Origin: JAYVJH01 sp043777595
GTDB lineage: Bacteria; Bacteroidota; Bacteroidia; Cytophagales; Spirosomataceae
Length of the DNA: 64,000 nt
Assembly (NCBI GenBank): GCA_043777595.1
Contig: JAYWHT010000089.1
Coordinates: 39,940 to 103,939, forward strand
Direction: 5' to 3'
Below are positions 26,514-36,010 of this stretch, piece after piece. The position numbers and the translations under genes are program-made. The stretch's first letter is position 1, and each line of letters begins with the position of its first letter. The notes below the pieces were generated by a model. The model was not told where the DNA came from and did no database searches. It saw only the letters and a program-made list of their open reading frames with translations.

Positions 26514-28991
26514 ATGGCAATCAAAAAATCAGAATTATATAGTTCCCTTTGGGCAAGTTGTGACGAATTACGGGGCGGAATGGATCCCAGTCAATACAAA
26601 GACTACATACTTGTGCTGTTGTTTGTAAAATATGTATCTGACAAATATGCGGGCGATGCCGATGCTATTATAGAAATACCCGAAGGCGGTAGTTTTGAAG
26701 ATATGCAAGCCTTGAAAGGCAACAAAGACATTGGCAACCAAATCAATGTCATTATTGGCGTATTGGCTGGGGCGAATGACTTAAAGGGTGTGATTGACGT
26801 TGCCGACTTTGCTGACGATGATAAATTGGGCAAAGGCAAAGAAATGGTCGACAAACTCACCAATCTAATCTCAATTTTTGAAAACCCTGCCCTTGATTTT
26901 AGTAAAAACCGTGCAGGGGGCGATGATATACTGGGCGATGCTTTTGAATATTTGATGAAAAACTTTGCAACCGAAAGTGGTAAAAGTAAAGGACAATTTT
27001 ACACACCAAGCGAAGTAAGCCGTGTGATGGCAAAAGTGCTGAACATTCACGACGCTACCAATAAAACGACTTTTTATGACCCTACTTGTGGTTCGGGTTC
27101 GTTGCTACTCAAAGCACTCGACGAAGCCGATGGCAAAGGCACTATTTATGGACAAGAAAAAGACGTGGCAACGGCCGCACTTGCTCGTATGAACATGATT
27201 TTGCACGGACAAGAAGCCATCGAAATACACCGAGGACAAAGCACGCTGTCAGACCCGTTTTTTAAAGACAACAACGGCTACCTGAAAACCTTTGATTTTG
27301 TGGTAGCAAATCCGCCATTTTCGTTAGCCAACTGGGCTACGGGCTTTAACCCACAAGACGACCTTTACGGGCGTTTTGAAAAAGACGAAGCCGAAAGTTT
27401 GAAAACGGGTAAGGCAAGCTACAAAACGCCACCCGATAAAAATGGCGATTATGCCTTTCTTTTGCACATTCTGAAATCACTGAAAAGTACGGGTAAAGGT
27501 GCTTGTATTTTGCCGCATGGTGTATTGTTTCGGGGTAATTCCGAAGCCGAAATTCGCAAGAGCTTTATAGAAAGAGGCTATATAAAAGGCATTATTGGCT
27601 TACCTGCCAACTTGTTTTACGGCACGGGTATTCCGGCTTGTATCATTGTCTTGGACAAAGAAGGTGCAGACGAACGCAAGCATATTTTTATGGTAGATGC
27701 CAGCAAAGGCTATATCAAAGACGGCAACAAAAATCGCTTGCGTGAACAGGATATTCATAAAATTGTGGCTATTTTTAACAAGCAAATCGAACTACCAAAA
27801 TATAGCCGTTTGGTGAGCATAGAAGAAATAAGCGACCCGAAAAACGACTTTAACCTAAACATTCCCCGATACATTGACAGCCAAGAAGCGGAAGATATAC
27901 AAGACATCGAAGCCCATATTTTGGGCGATATTCCTACTATTGATATTGAAGCCTTAAAAAATTATTGGTCGGTTTATCCTTCACTGAAATATCATTTGTT
28001 TAAAGATGGTCGAAAGGGCTATTTACAATTAAGAATTGACCATTCACAATTAAAAAATGAAATTTTTTCGCATTCCGAATTTGTAAGTTTTAGCCAAGAA
28101 ATGGACGATTTGTTTACAGACTGGAAAACACGAAATACTGTAACATTAAAAGCATTAACCCCGATGGCTATCGGGGGAGTGAAACCCAAACAAACCATTG
28201 CTCGTATTTCGGAAGACGTACTAACGACCTACACAGGCAAAGCCCTGATGGACAAATACGATGTGTACCAGCATTTACTCAATTATTGGCACGATGTAAT
28301 GCAAGACGATTGCTACATAATAGCCGTTGATGGTTGGAAAGCTGAACCGTATCGGATTTTAGTAAAAAATAAAAACACAGACAAAACAACAGATAAAGGG
28401 TGGGATTGTGATTTGGTGCCAAAAACATTGGTCATCGACCGTTATTTTTTAAGCGACAAACAAGTTATTGAAAAACTCGAAGCCGATAAAGAAGCCATTG
28501 CCACGCAACTAACCGAAATTCAAGAAGAACAAACTGTCGAAGACTGTTTTTTTGCTGATTTTGACGAAAAATTTTCAACAAAAATCAACGCCCAAAAACG
28601 CCTAAAAGTCATTAACATACCCCGACTAAAAGCCGAAAATGCCGAAGAGATAAAGGTATTATTGACTTATTTGAAGCTGATAGACGACCAAGCAGAACTC
28701 AACAAAAAGATTAGAATAGCTGTAACAGCTTTGGATATTAAGGTGCTTGAACGCTACAAAACCCTAACCGAAGACGAAATAAAGGCTTTGGTAGTAGATG
28801 ACAAATGGATGGCAAGCCTCGAACGCAGCGTAAAAACCGAAATGGAACGCATAAGCCAACGCCTAACCCAACGAATAAAAGAACTGGCCGAACGCTACCA
28901 AACACCGCTACCAAAACAAACTACCGAGGTAGCCGAACTGGAAAATAAAGTAATTGCTCACCTTAAAGAAATGGGTTTTTTATGGAACTAA
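26514..28991 (+). CDS. hsdM: Type I restriction-modification DNA methyltransferase subunit HsdM
   Basis: 825 residues. An N-terminal HsdM helical domain (about 1-130) is followed by the N6-adenine methyltransferase core with FYTPSEV, motif I DPTCGSGSLL (near 189) and motif IV NPPFS (near 267). After about residue 480 there is a C-terminal extension of roughly 340 residues with long charged helices. It is much longer than EcoKI HsdM (529) but similar long forms occur in Bacteroidota. It methylates adenine in the target named by HsdS and forms the core of the complex. It overlaps the next gene by 10 bp. Confidence 0.95.
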   Translation: MAIKKSELYSSLWASCDELRGGMDPSQYKDYILVLLFVKYVSDKYAGDADAIIEIPEGGSFEDMQALKGNKDIGNQINVIIGVLAGANDLKGVIDVADFADDDKLGKGKEMVDKLTNLISIFENPALDFSKNRAGGDDILGDAFEYLMKNFATESGKSKGQFYTPSEVSRVMAKVLNIHDATNKTTFYDPTCGSGSLLLKALDEADGKGTIYGQEKDVATAALARMNMILHGQEAIEIHRGQSTLSDPFFKDNNGYLKTFDFVVANPPFSLANWATGFNPQDDLYGRFEKDEAESLKTGKASYKTPPDKNGDYAFLLHILKSLKSTGKGACILPHGVLFRGNSEAEIRKSFIERGYIKGIIGLPANLFYGTGIPACIIVLDKEGADERKHIFMVDASKGYIKDGNKNRLREQDIHKIVAIFNKQIELPKYSRLVSIEEISDPKNDFNLNIPRYIDSQEAEDIQDIEAHILGDIPTIDIEALKNYWSVYPSLKYHLFKDGRKGYLQLRIDHSQLKNEIFSHSEFVSFSQEMDDLFTDWKTRNTVTLKALTPMAIGGVKPKQTIARISEDVLTTYTGKALMDKYDVYQHLLNYWHDVMQDDCYIIAVDGWKAEPYRILVKNKNTDKTTDKGWDCDLVPKTLVIDRYFLSDKQVIEKLEADKEAIATQLTEIQEEQTVEDCFFADFDEKFSTKINAQKRLKVINIPRLKAENAEEIKVLLTYLKLIDDQAELNKKIRIAVTALDIKVLERYKTLTEDEIKALVVDDKWMASLERSVKTEMERISQRLTQRIKELAERYQTPLPKQTTEVAELENKVIAHLKEMGFLWN

Positions 28992-30031
28992 ATAAAATAC
29001 AGAAAAATCTTTACGATGATATTTTTCGTCTTGTTGAAGAAGCAAGGGGGTTTGTAGCAATTACAGCCAATAAAACCATTACTTTGATGTATTGGCAAAT
29101 TGGCAACCAAATAAATGCCGAATTATTAGATGGACAAAGAGCCGAATATGGAAAACAAATTGTGTCGCAGTTGGCAACACAATTGCAAAACACCTACGGA
29201 AAGCGTGGTTTTCAAGAACGGAATATCCGCAGAATGATGCAGTTTGCCGAGTTATTTGCCGATTTTCAAATTGTGTCGGAGGTGGCGACACAATTGAGCT
29301 GGTCGCATTTTATTGAACTCTTTGCCATTAAAGATGCCTTGCAACGAGATTTTTATACCCAAATGGCTGTATTTGAAAAATGGGGTACAAAACAATTACG
29401 TGCCAAAATTGACGGAATGCTTTATGAACGTTCGTTGATTAGTGGTAAACCCGACCAATTAATCAAAACAGAACTTACCAATATGCGGACAGGTGAAAAC
29501 TTTTCGCCTGATTTGGTTTTTAAAAGCCCTTATTTTCTTGATTTTACAGGACTGAAAGGAATGTACAGCGAAAAAAATCTCGAAGATAGCCTTATCATAT
29601 CGCTCGAACAATTTATCATGGAATTGGGTGTTGGTTTTACCTTTGTAGAACGCCAAAAACGAATGATTATTGATGGCGAAGATTTTTATCTTGATTTACT
29701 TTTTTACCACCGAAAACTCAAACGCCTGATTGCCATTGAGCTTAAACTCGGCAAATTTAAAGCCGCTCACAAAGGACAAATGGAGCTTTACCTCCGCTGG
29801 CTCGATAAACACGAAAAACAAACAGGCGAAGAAACGCCCTTAGGTTTAATACTCTGTGCCGAAGGCGGACACGAACAAATACAACTGCTACAACTCGAAA
29901 ATGCTGGCATAAAGGTAGCCGAATACCTCACCGAACTTCCCGACCGCCAACTGCTCAAAGATAAACTACACAAAGAACTGGAACTAAAACAGGCTTTGTG
30001 GAAGAACAGAAAGGAGGAAGAAAATGACTGA
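28982..30031 (+). CDS. DUF1016 (YhcG-type) PD-(D/E)XK nuclease, copy A
   Basis: 349 residues. The N-terminal DUF1016 helical domain (MYWQIGNQI, GFQERNIRRMMQFAE, LSWSHFIELFAIKD) is followed by the YhcG nuclease domain (SPDLVFKSPYFLDFTGL, DLLFYHRKLKRLIAIELKLGKF with D...ExK catalytic pattern, KGQMELYLRWL). The family is related to Holliday-junction resolvase-like nucleases and is often found inside type I loci. It overlaps hsdM by 10 bp and hsdS by 8 bp, so it must be co-translated with them. A role as an accessory or alternative nuclease is inference. Confidence 0.9.
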   Translation: MELNKIQKNLYDDIFRLVEEARGFVAITANKTITLMYWQIGNQINAELLDGQRAEYGKQIVSQLATQLQNTYGKRGFQERNIRRMMQFAELFADFQIVSEVATQLSWSHFIELFAIKDALQRDFYTQMAVFEKWGTKQLRAKIDGMLYERSLISGKPDQLIKTELTNMRTGENFSPDLVFKSPYFLDFTGLKGMYSEKNLEDSLIISLEQFIMELGVGFTFVERQKRMIIDGEDFYLDLLFYHRKLKRLIAIELKLGKFKAAHKGQMELYLRWLDKHEKQTGEETPLGLILCAEGGHEQIQLLQLENAGIKVAEYLTELPDRQLLKDKLHKELELKQALWKNRKEEEND

Positions 30032-31256
30032 AATGAAACAAGGTTATAAAAATACAGAAGTGGGTATTATTCCCGAAGATTGGGAGGTGATACTTTTGGA
30101 GAGTTTGGCTACAAAAATAGGTAGCGGTATTACACCAACTGGCGGCTCAAATGTTTACAAAGAAGATGGCAGACCTTTGGTAAGAAGCCAAAATATAGGA
30201 TGGGGTAAATTATTATTAGATGATGTTGCATACATTGATGATGAAATTCATCAGACTTTTCCGAATACTGAAATACAACTTAATGATGTATTTTTAAATA
30301 TTTCAGGGGCTTCAATTGGACGTAGTTCTTTTGCAAATGATAAATTAGTGGGTGGCAATGTAAACCAGCACGTTTGCATTATTAGGGTGATTGATAATAA
30401 ACTCAATCCAATTTTCTTAAATCTTTTTTTACTATCAAAAAAAGGTCAAAAACAGATTGATAGTTTTCAATCAGGGGGCAATAGACAAGGACTAAACATA
30501 GGTCAAATTAGAACTTTTCAAATACCTATTCCACCCACTCTCACCGAACAAACCGCCATAGCCACAGCCTTATCTGATGCAGATGCCTTGATAAGCGGTT
30601 TAGAAAAACTCATTGCCAAAAAACGCAACATCAAGCAAGGGGCAATGCAAAAGCTATTGCAACCAAAAGAGGGTTGGGAAGTGAAGAAGTTGGGGGATAT
30701 TGCTACTATTGTGAGAGGAGCATCACCAAGACCTATTGAAGACCCAAAATGGTTTGATGAAAATTCGCCTATCGGTTGGGTTAGAATTTCTGATGTTACA
30801 AAGTCGGTAAAAATATTAATTGAAACAACACAGAAACTATCAGAAATAGGTATTCAAAGTAGCAGATATGTTGAAGAAGGAAATTTAATAATGAGTATTT
30901 GTGCAACAGTAGGAAGACCGATTCTGACAAAAATAAATGTTTGCATTCACGATGGATTTGTAGTTTTTAGGAATCCACAAGTTAACGTTAATTATATCTA
31001 TTATTTTTTAAGTTTTATAGAAAAAAATTGGTCAAAAAATGGTCAAACAGGTTCACAAATGAACCTTAACACCACTCTAATTAATACAACTGAAATTCCA
31101 ATACCCAAATCCAAAGCCGAACAAACCCGCATCGCCACAATTCTTTCTGATATGGATAACGAAATAACCGCCTTAGAAACCAAATTAGAGAAGTACAAAA
31201 AAGTAAAATTGGGTATGATGCAAAATTTATTGACGGGCAAAGTACGGTTGGTATAA
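30024..31256 (+). CDS. hsdS: Type I restriction specificity subunit HsdS
   Basis: 410 residues with the two-repeat layout. Target-recognition domain 1 begins at PEDWEVILLES and ends at the helical spacer (PPTLTEQTAIATALSDADALI, about 172-192). Target-recognition domain 2 begins at KEGWEVKKLGDIA and ends at the second spacer (KAEQTRIATILSDMDNEI). Each domain reads half of a bipartite target. The two spacers are similar, as expected for a protein that closes on itself. The two halves differ in their recognition parts, so a bipartite asymmetric site is expected. Confidence 0.95.
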   Translation: MTEMKQGYKNTEVGIIPEDWEVILLESLATKIGSGITPTGGSNVYKEDGRPLVRSQNIGWGKLLLDDVAYIDDEIHQTFPNTEIQLNDVFLNISGASIGRSSFANDKLVGGNVNQHVCIIRVIDNKLNPIFLNLFLLSKKGQKQIDSFQSGGNRQGLNIGQIRTFQIPIPPTLTEQTAIATALSDADALISGLEKLIAKKRNIKQGAMQKLLQPKEGWEVKKLGDIATIVRGASPRPIEDPKWFDENSPIGWVRISDVTKSVKILIETTQKLSEIGIQSSRYVEEGNLIMSICATVGRPILTKINVCIHDGFVVFRNPQVNVNYIYYFLSFIEKNWSKNGQTGSQMNLNTTLINTTEIPIPKSKAEQTRIATILSDMDNEITALETKLEKYKKVKLGMMQNLLTGKVRLV

Positions 31257-31271
31257 CAAAACAATAAAAAG

Positions 31272-32300
31272 ATGAGTATAGCAATTGAAGATATAAAGAT
31301 AGCAAGCGACATAAAAACGCTCATAGAGCAAAGCCGTCAGAATGTGGCATTGGCTGTGAATGCCGAAATCACGCTTTTATATTGGAGTGTTGGCAAGCTA
31401 ATCAACGATGAAATATTGGGCAATGCAAGAGCCGAATATGGTAAAAAGATTGTCGTATCGCTGGCACGACAATTAACCGAAGAATATGGCAATGGTTGGG
31501 GAGAGAAACAACTCAGACAATGTATGCAGTTTGCTACCGTTTTTGCTGATGAGCAAATTGTATACGCACTGCGTAGAGAATTGAGTTGGACACATCTAAG
31601 AAGTATTATCTACATGGAAGACCCACTGAAAAGGGCGTTTTATTTAGAAATCTGCAAGCTTGAAAAATGGTCTTCTCGTCAATTACAAGAACGTATCCAG
31701 TCACTTTTATATGAGCGTACTGCCATTGGCAAAAAGCCAGAGCTTACTATTCAGCACGATTTAGAACTGCTCAAAAACGAACAAAAACTTAGCCCTGACT
31801 TGGTTTTCAGAGATCCTTATTTTTTGGATTTTCTGGGGCTAAACGATGTGTATTCCGAAAAAGATTTAGAAACCAGCATCATCGCCGAGGTGCAGCATTT
31901 TATCATAGAATTGGGTAGCGATTTTGCTTTTATGGCTCGCCAAAAACGCATCACGATTGACAACCGAGATTATAAAATAGACTTGCTTTTTTACCACCGA
32001 AGATTGAAATGTTTGGTAGCCATTGACCTAAAAATTGGCGAATTTGAAGCCAGTTTCAAAGGGCAAATGGAGTTATATTTGCGTTATCTCGAAAAATACG
32101 AACAAGTAGAAGGCGAAAACACACCCATAGGCTTGATATTATGCACAGGCAAAAACGAAGAACACATCGAACTGATGCAATTAGATAAAAGCAATATCAG
32201 AGTAGCTGATTATCTAACGGCTTTGCCATCACAAAAAATATTGCAAGAAAAACTACACAAAGCAGTAGAAATTGCGAGAAACAAAATTACTAATGGTTAA
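31272..32300 (+). CDS. DUF1016 (YhcG-type) PD-(D/E)XK nuclease, copy B
   Basis: 342 residues, a paralogue of copy A with the same two-domain layout (LLYWSVGKLIN, WGEKQLRQCMQFA, LSWTHLRSIIYMED, then SPDLVFRDPYFLDFLGL and DLLFYHRRLKCLVAIDLKIGEF). Identity looks moderate, so the copies are not a recent tandem duplication. In copy B the catalytic ExK reads AIDLKIG, with Asp replacing Glu of copy A (AIELKLG). The gene is 15 bp after hsdS and 9 bp before palindromic element E2. Confidence 0.9.
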   Translation: MSIAIEDIKIASDIKTLIEQSRQNVALAVNAEITLLYWSVGKLINDEILGNARAEYGKKIVVSLARQLTEEYGNGWGEKQLRQCMQFATVFADEQIVYALRRELSWTHLRSIIYMEDPLKRAFYLEICKLEKWSSRQLQERIQSLLYERTAIGKKPELTIQHDLELLKNEQKLSPDLVFRDPYFLDFLGLNDVYSEKDLETSIIAEVQHFIIELGSDFAFMARQKRITIDNRDYKIDLLFYHRRLKCLVAIDLKIGEFEASFKGQMELYLRYLEKYEQVEGENTPIGLILCTGKNEEHIELMQLDKSNIRVADYLTALPSQKILQEKLHKAVEIARNKITNG

Positions 32301-32309
32301 TTATAAATC

Positions 32310-32387
32310 AATGTCGTTCAGTTAAGAGTTCGGTGAAGACACCAAACTCGGTTGGGTACCGTGGTTTGTGTCTTCACAAACCACTTA
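32310..32387 (+). mobile_element. Palindromic MITE-like element E2, right end missing
   Basis: It begins AATGTCGTTCAGTTAAG (32310-32326) and carries three hairpins: 326-335 with 340-349, CGGT/ACCG at 349-361, and a perfect 10-bp stem at 361-370 with 375-384 (loop TCTT). It matches the reverse complement of E1 over 78 bp, but the terminal inverted repeat expected on the right is replaced by the sequence leading into the GxxExxY cassette. Confidence 0.7.
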
Positions 32388-32442
32388 GGATTCAGGGATT
32401 AACAAGATAGGTTCAAACAATCCAGAAAATCATTTAATCAAT

Positions 32443-32884
32443 AAATCCTGATTCAGACAATGAGTTTAGATGAAATAACATACAAAATCAATGGCTGTGC
32501 AATGAAAGTGCATAACACACTTGGCAATGGCTTTCAGGAAGTCATTTATCAAAGATGTCTGGCTATAGAACTGGCAAGGGCAGGTGTAGCATTTGGAAGA
32601 GAAGTAGAGCAAACCATTTATTATGATGGTATCGAGGTAGGTACACGAAGAGCCGACTTTGTGGTGGAAGGAAAAATAATTGTAGAATTGAAAGCTGTAA
32701 TAAATCTTGAAGATGTACATTTGGCACAAGCAAAAAATTATGTAGTAGCTTATGGTTTTCCGATTGGCTTGTTAATCAACTTCGGAGGCACGAGTTTGCA
32801 ATTCAAAAAAGTATTCAATAAAAAATATCAAGATAATCCAAATCCTGAAAATTATAAAATCATAAAATCCTGATTCAGACAATG
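32443..32884. repeat. 20-bp direct repeats flanking the GxxExxY gene
   Basis: AAATCCTGATTCAGACAATG occurs at 32443-32462 and again at 32865-32884. The ATG ending each copy is the start codon of the GxxExxY gene and of hsdR respectively. The right copy also contains the GxxExxY stop codon. Extra AATCC-type words at 32834-32870 precede the right copy. Confidence 0.8.
32460..32873 (+). CDS. GxxExxY-family protein (PD-(D/E)XK-like)
   Basis: 137 residues, the normal length. The family motif is seen as GNGFQEVIYQRCL near residue 22. Then RADFVVEGKIIVELKAV supplies the D...ExK nuclease-like core, and LAQAKNYVVAYGFPIGLLINFG is the typical C-terminal block. GxxExxY proteins are small predicted nuclease-fold proteins of unknown function that often sit in mobile cassettes and near defence genes. 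Here the gene lies between 20-bp direct repeats, directly before hsdR, and probably arrived as an insertion. It is intact. Confidence 0.85.
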   Translation: MSLDEITYKINGCAMKVHNTLGNGFQEVIYQRCLAIELARAGVAFGREVEQTIYYDGIEVGTRRADFVVEGKIIVELKAVINLEDVHLAQAKNYVVAYGFPIGLLINFGGTSLQFKKVFNKKYQDNPNPENYKIIKS

Positions 32885-35800
32885 GGAAAAGTAGGCGACA
32901 TAGAAAGAATAACTCAAAACCGCATTGTTGCTTTATTTCAGCAGCAATTGAAATACCGTTATTTGGGCAATTTAGAAAAGGAAGAAAACAGCAATGTTGA
33001 TGAAACCTTACTAAAAGCACATTTAACCCAACAAGGTTATAGTCCGACACTCATTAGCAAAGCCTTATTTGAGTTTAAAAAGATAGCTACCATCAACAGT
33101 AACGATGACTTGTATCAGGCCAACAAAAACGTATATGCCGCCCTTAGATATGGCATAAACGTAAAGCCAGAAGCAGGGCAAAACAAAGAAACCGTTTACT
33201 TGATTGATTGGAAAAACCCACAAAACAACGATTTTGCCATTGCCGAAGAAGTAACCATTAGAGGGCAGCACAACAAACGCCCCGATATCGTTATCTATGT
33301 CAATGGCATTGCATTGGGTGTTTTAGAGCTAAAACGTAGCACGGTGTCAGTTTCGGAGGGTATTCGGCAAAACAATGACAATCAAAAGCATCTTTTTATA
33401 AAGCCGTTTTATACTACCGTTCAGTTAGTGATGGCAGGGCAAGACGTAGAAGGGTTACGGTATGCGGCCATTGACACATCTGAAAAATACTATTTGAAAT
33501 GGAAAGAAATCAACGAAGATTTTAACCCCAACGATACCTACCTTTTAGAACTCACAAAACCCATTAGGGAGCAAGCCGAGCAAGCTGATAATCTTTTAGA
33601 TAAGAATATTATCGAAATGCTTAACAAGGAACGCTTGCTCGAAATGATGCACGACTTTGTGGTGTATGACCGAGGGCAAAAGAAACTGTGCCGCCCTAAT
33701 CAGTACTTTGGGCTAAAAGCTGCACAAGAATATATCCGCCAAAAAGAGGGTGGTATCGTTTGGCACACGCAGGGCAGCGGCAAGAGCCTAACAATGGTAT
33801 GGCTCACCAAATGGATAAGAGAACACAACCCCAATGCACGGGTGCTGATAATAACCGACCGTACAGAATTGGACGAGCAAATTGAAAATATCTTTATTGG
33901 CATTGACGAACAGATAGTAAGAACAAAAAGCGGGGCTGATTTAATTGAAAAACTAAACGATACAACGCCGTGGCTGTTGTGTTCGCTCATTCATAAGTTT
34001 GGCAATAAAGAAGCTGGGGCAGCCCATGCTACGAAAGCCGCAGATTATGATAGTTATTTGGCAGAGCTAAAAAATAGTTTACCCAAAAACTTCAAGCCCA
34101 AAGGCGATTTTTATGTATTTGTCGATGAATGTCATCGAACACAAAGCGGAGACTTAAACAAAGCCATGAGGCAGCTATTAGGCGAAAAAGCTGTATTTAT
34201 TGGCTTTACAGGCACGCCACTGATGCAAGCCGACAAACAAAAAAGCATTGAGATTTTTGGTAAATATATTCATACCTATAAGTTTGACGAGGCCGTAAAA
34301 GACGGTGTGGTACTTGATTTACGGTATGAAGCCCGAGATATTGAACAAAAAATAACCTCATTAGATAAAATTGATATTTGGTTTGAGAGCAAAACAAAAG
34401 GCTTGACCGACTTTGCCAGAGCAGAACTCAAACAAAAATGGGGAACAATGAAAAAGGTGTTCAGCTCGGTAGGACGTTTACAAAAAATTGTTGCCGACAT
34501 TCTTCTGGATATGGAAACCCGTGAGCGATTACAAAACGGCAGGGGCAATGCTCTTTTGATTTCAGACAGTATTTATAATGCCTGTCGCTATTATCAGTTG
34601 TTTCAAGATGCAGGTTTTACAAGGTGTGCCATCGTTACATCATTTGCTCCATCGCATAGCGACATCAAGGGCGAGGGCGAAAACCACACCGAAAAAATAA
34701 TGCAGTATGGCATTTATCAAAAAATGCTCAACGGCCAAACCCCCGAAGACTTTGAAAAGGAAGCAAAAAAGCGATTTACAAAAGAACCCGCACAAAAGAA
34801 ACTCTTGATTGTGGTCGATAAGCTACTCACAGGGTTTGACGCACCAAGTGCTACCTATTTGTATATCGACAAAAGCATGAGAGACCACGGTTTGTTTCAG
34901 GCTATTTGCCGAGTAAACCGTCTGGACGGAGAAGACAAAGACTATGGTTATATCATTGACTATAAAGACCTATTTGGTAGCTTAGAAACTGCCTATAACG
35001 ATTTTACCTCAAAAGCCTTTGAAGATTACGACAAAGCAGACGTTGAAGGCTTATTAAGCGACCGATTGGCAAAAGGCAAAGAGCGTTTGGACGATGCTTT
35101 GGAAACCATAAAAGCCCTTTGCGAACTCGTGGTGCCGCCCAAAGAAACAAAAGATTATATTGCTTATTTTTGTGGTAATACGCAAATAAAAGAAGACCTA
35201 AAAGACAGCGAACCCAAGCGAGTAGCCTTGTACAAAGCGGTTATTTCGCTTATTCGTGCCTACGCCAATATTGCCGATGAAATGCAGGAAGCGGGCTATA
35301 AACCCGCTGAAATGGCAGCAATTAAGCAAGATTTAAAGCACTTTGAGAGTGTTCGCAAAGAAATTCAATTAGCCAGTGGCGACCACGTAGAATTGAAACA
35401 ATACGAGCCAGCCATGCGACACTTGATTGATAGCTACATTGGGGCAGAAGAAAGTCAAAAGGTGTCGGCTTTTGATGATTTTGGTCTGGTTGAATTGTTA
35501 GTAAAAGACGGGCAATCTGCTTTGGATAAATTGCCCGAAAATATCAAGAAAAACAAAGAAGCAATGGCAGAAACCATTGAAAACAACTTGCGAAAAGTAA
35601 TTGTTGAAGAAAGCCCTACAAACCCGATTTATTACGAAAAAATGAGTGTGTTGCTTAACGAACTCATCAAGTTAAGAAATGAAGAAGCCACAGATTACGA
35701 AGCGTATTTGAAAAATATAGTTGATTTGGCAATAAAAATAAAAAAGCCTGAAACCAGCAAAGAGTACCCAATAAGTATCAATACGCAAGCAAAACGGGCA

Positions 35801-36010
35801 TTGTATGACAACTTAGATAAAGACGAACCTTTAACTATTGCTTTGGATAGTGCCATCGTTGCGGGTAAGCACGATGATTGGGAAGGCACATTGTCCAAAG
35901 AAAAACATTTGAAAAACAAGGTTGTAAAACCAGTTTTAGAAGTATATCATAAATCTGAAAAGTTGGACGATATTTTTATGGTTATCAAAAATCAATCTCA
36001 ATACAAATGA
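32882..36010 (+). CDS. hsdR: Type I restriction endonuclease subunit HsdR
   Basis: 1042 residues. The N-terminal nuclease domain shows RPDIVIYVNGIALGVLELKRS (PD...ExK, about residues 137-157). The translocase has Walker A TQGSGKSL (near 298), VFVDECHRTQ (DEAD-type motif II, near 417), FTGTPL (motif III) and late helicase motifs such as CRVNRL. A long helical C-terminus binds the HsdMS core. It translocates DNA and cuts unmodified targets at a distance. The start at 32882 lies inside the right copy of the direct repeat. It overlaps the following peptidase by 4 bp. Confidence 0.95.
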   Translation: MGKVGDIERITQNRIVALFQQQLKYRYLGNLEKEENSNVDETLLKAHLTQQGYSPTLISKALFEFKKIATINSNDDLYQANKNVYAALRYGINVKPEAGQNKETVYLIDWKNPQNNDFAIAEEVTIRGQHNKRPDIVIYVNGIALGVLELKRSTVSVSEGIRQNNDNQKHLFIKPFYTTVQLVMAGQDVEGLRYAAIDTSEKYYLKWKEINEDFNPNDTYLLELTKPIREQAEQADNLLDKNIIEMLNKERLLEMMHDFVVYDRGQKKLCRPNQYFGLKAAQEYIRQKEGGIVWHTQGSGKSLTMVWLTKWIREHNPNARVLIITDRTELDEQIENIFIGIDEQIVRTKSGADLIEKLNDTTPWLLCSLIHKFGNKEAGAAHATKAADYDSYLAELKNSLPKNFKPKGDFYVFVDECHRTQSGDLNKAMRQLLGEKAVFIGFTGTPLMQADKQKSIEIFGKYIHTYKFDEAVKDGVVLDLRYEARDIEQKITSLDKIDIWFESKTKGLTDFARAELKQKWGTMKKVFSSVGRLQKIVADILLDMETRERLQNGRGNALLISDSIYNACRYYQLFQDAGFTRCAIVTSFAPSHSDIKGEGENHTEKIMQYGIYQKMLNGQTPEDFEKEAKKRFTKEPAQKKLLIVVDKLLTGFDAPSATYLYIDKSMRDHGLFQAICRVNRLDGEDKDYGYIIDYKDLFGSLETAYNDFTSKAFEDYDKADVEGLLSDRLAKGKERLDDALETIKALCELVVPPKETKDYIAYFCGNTQIKEDLKDSEPKRVALYKAVISLIRAYANIADEMQEAGYKPAEMAAIKQDLKHFESVRKEIQLASGDHVELKQYEPAMRHLIDSYIGAEESQKVSAFDDFGLVELLVKDGQSALDKLPENIKKNKEAMAETIENNLRKVIVEESPTNPIYYEKMSVLLNELIKLRNEEATDYEAYLKNIVDLAIKIKKPETSKEYPISINTQAKRALYDNLDKDEPLTIALDSAIVAGKHDDWEGTLSKEKHLKNKVVKPVLEVYHKSEKLDDIFMVIKNQSQYK

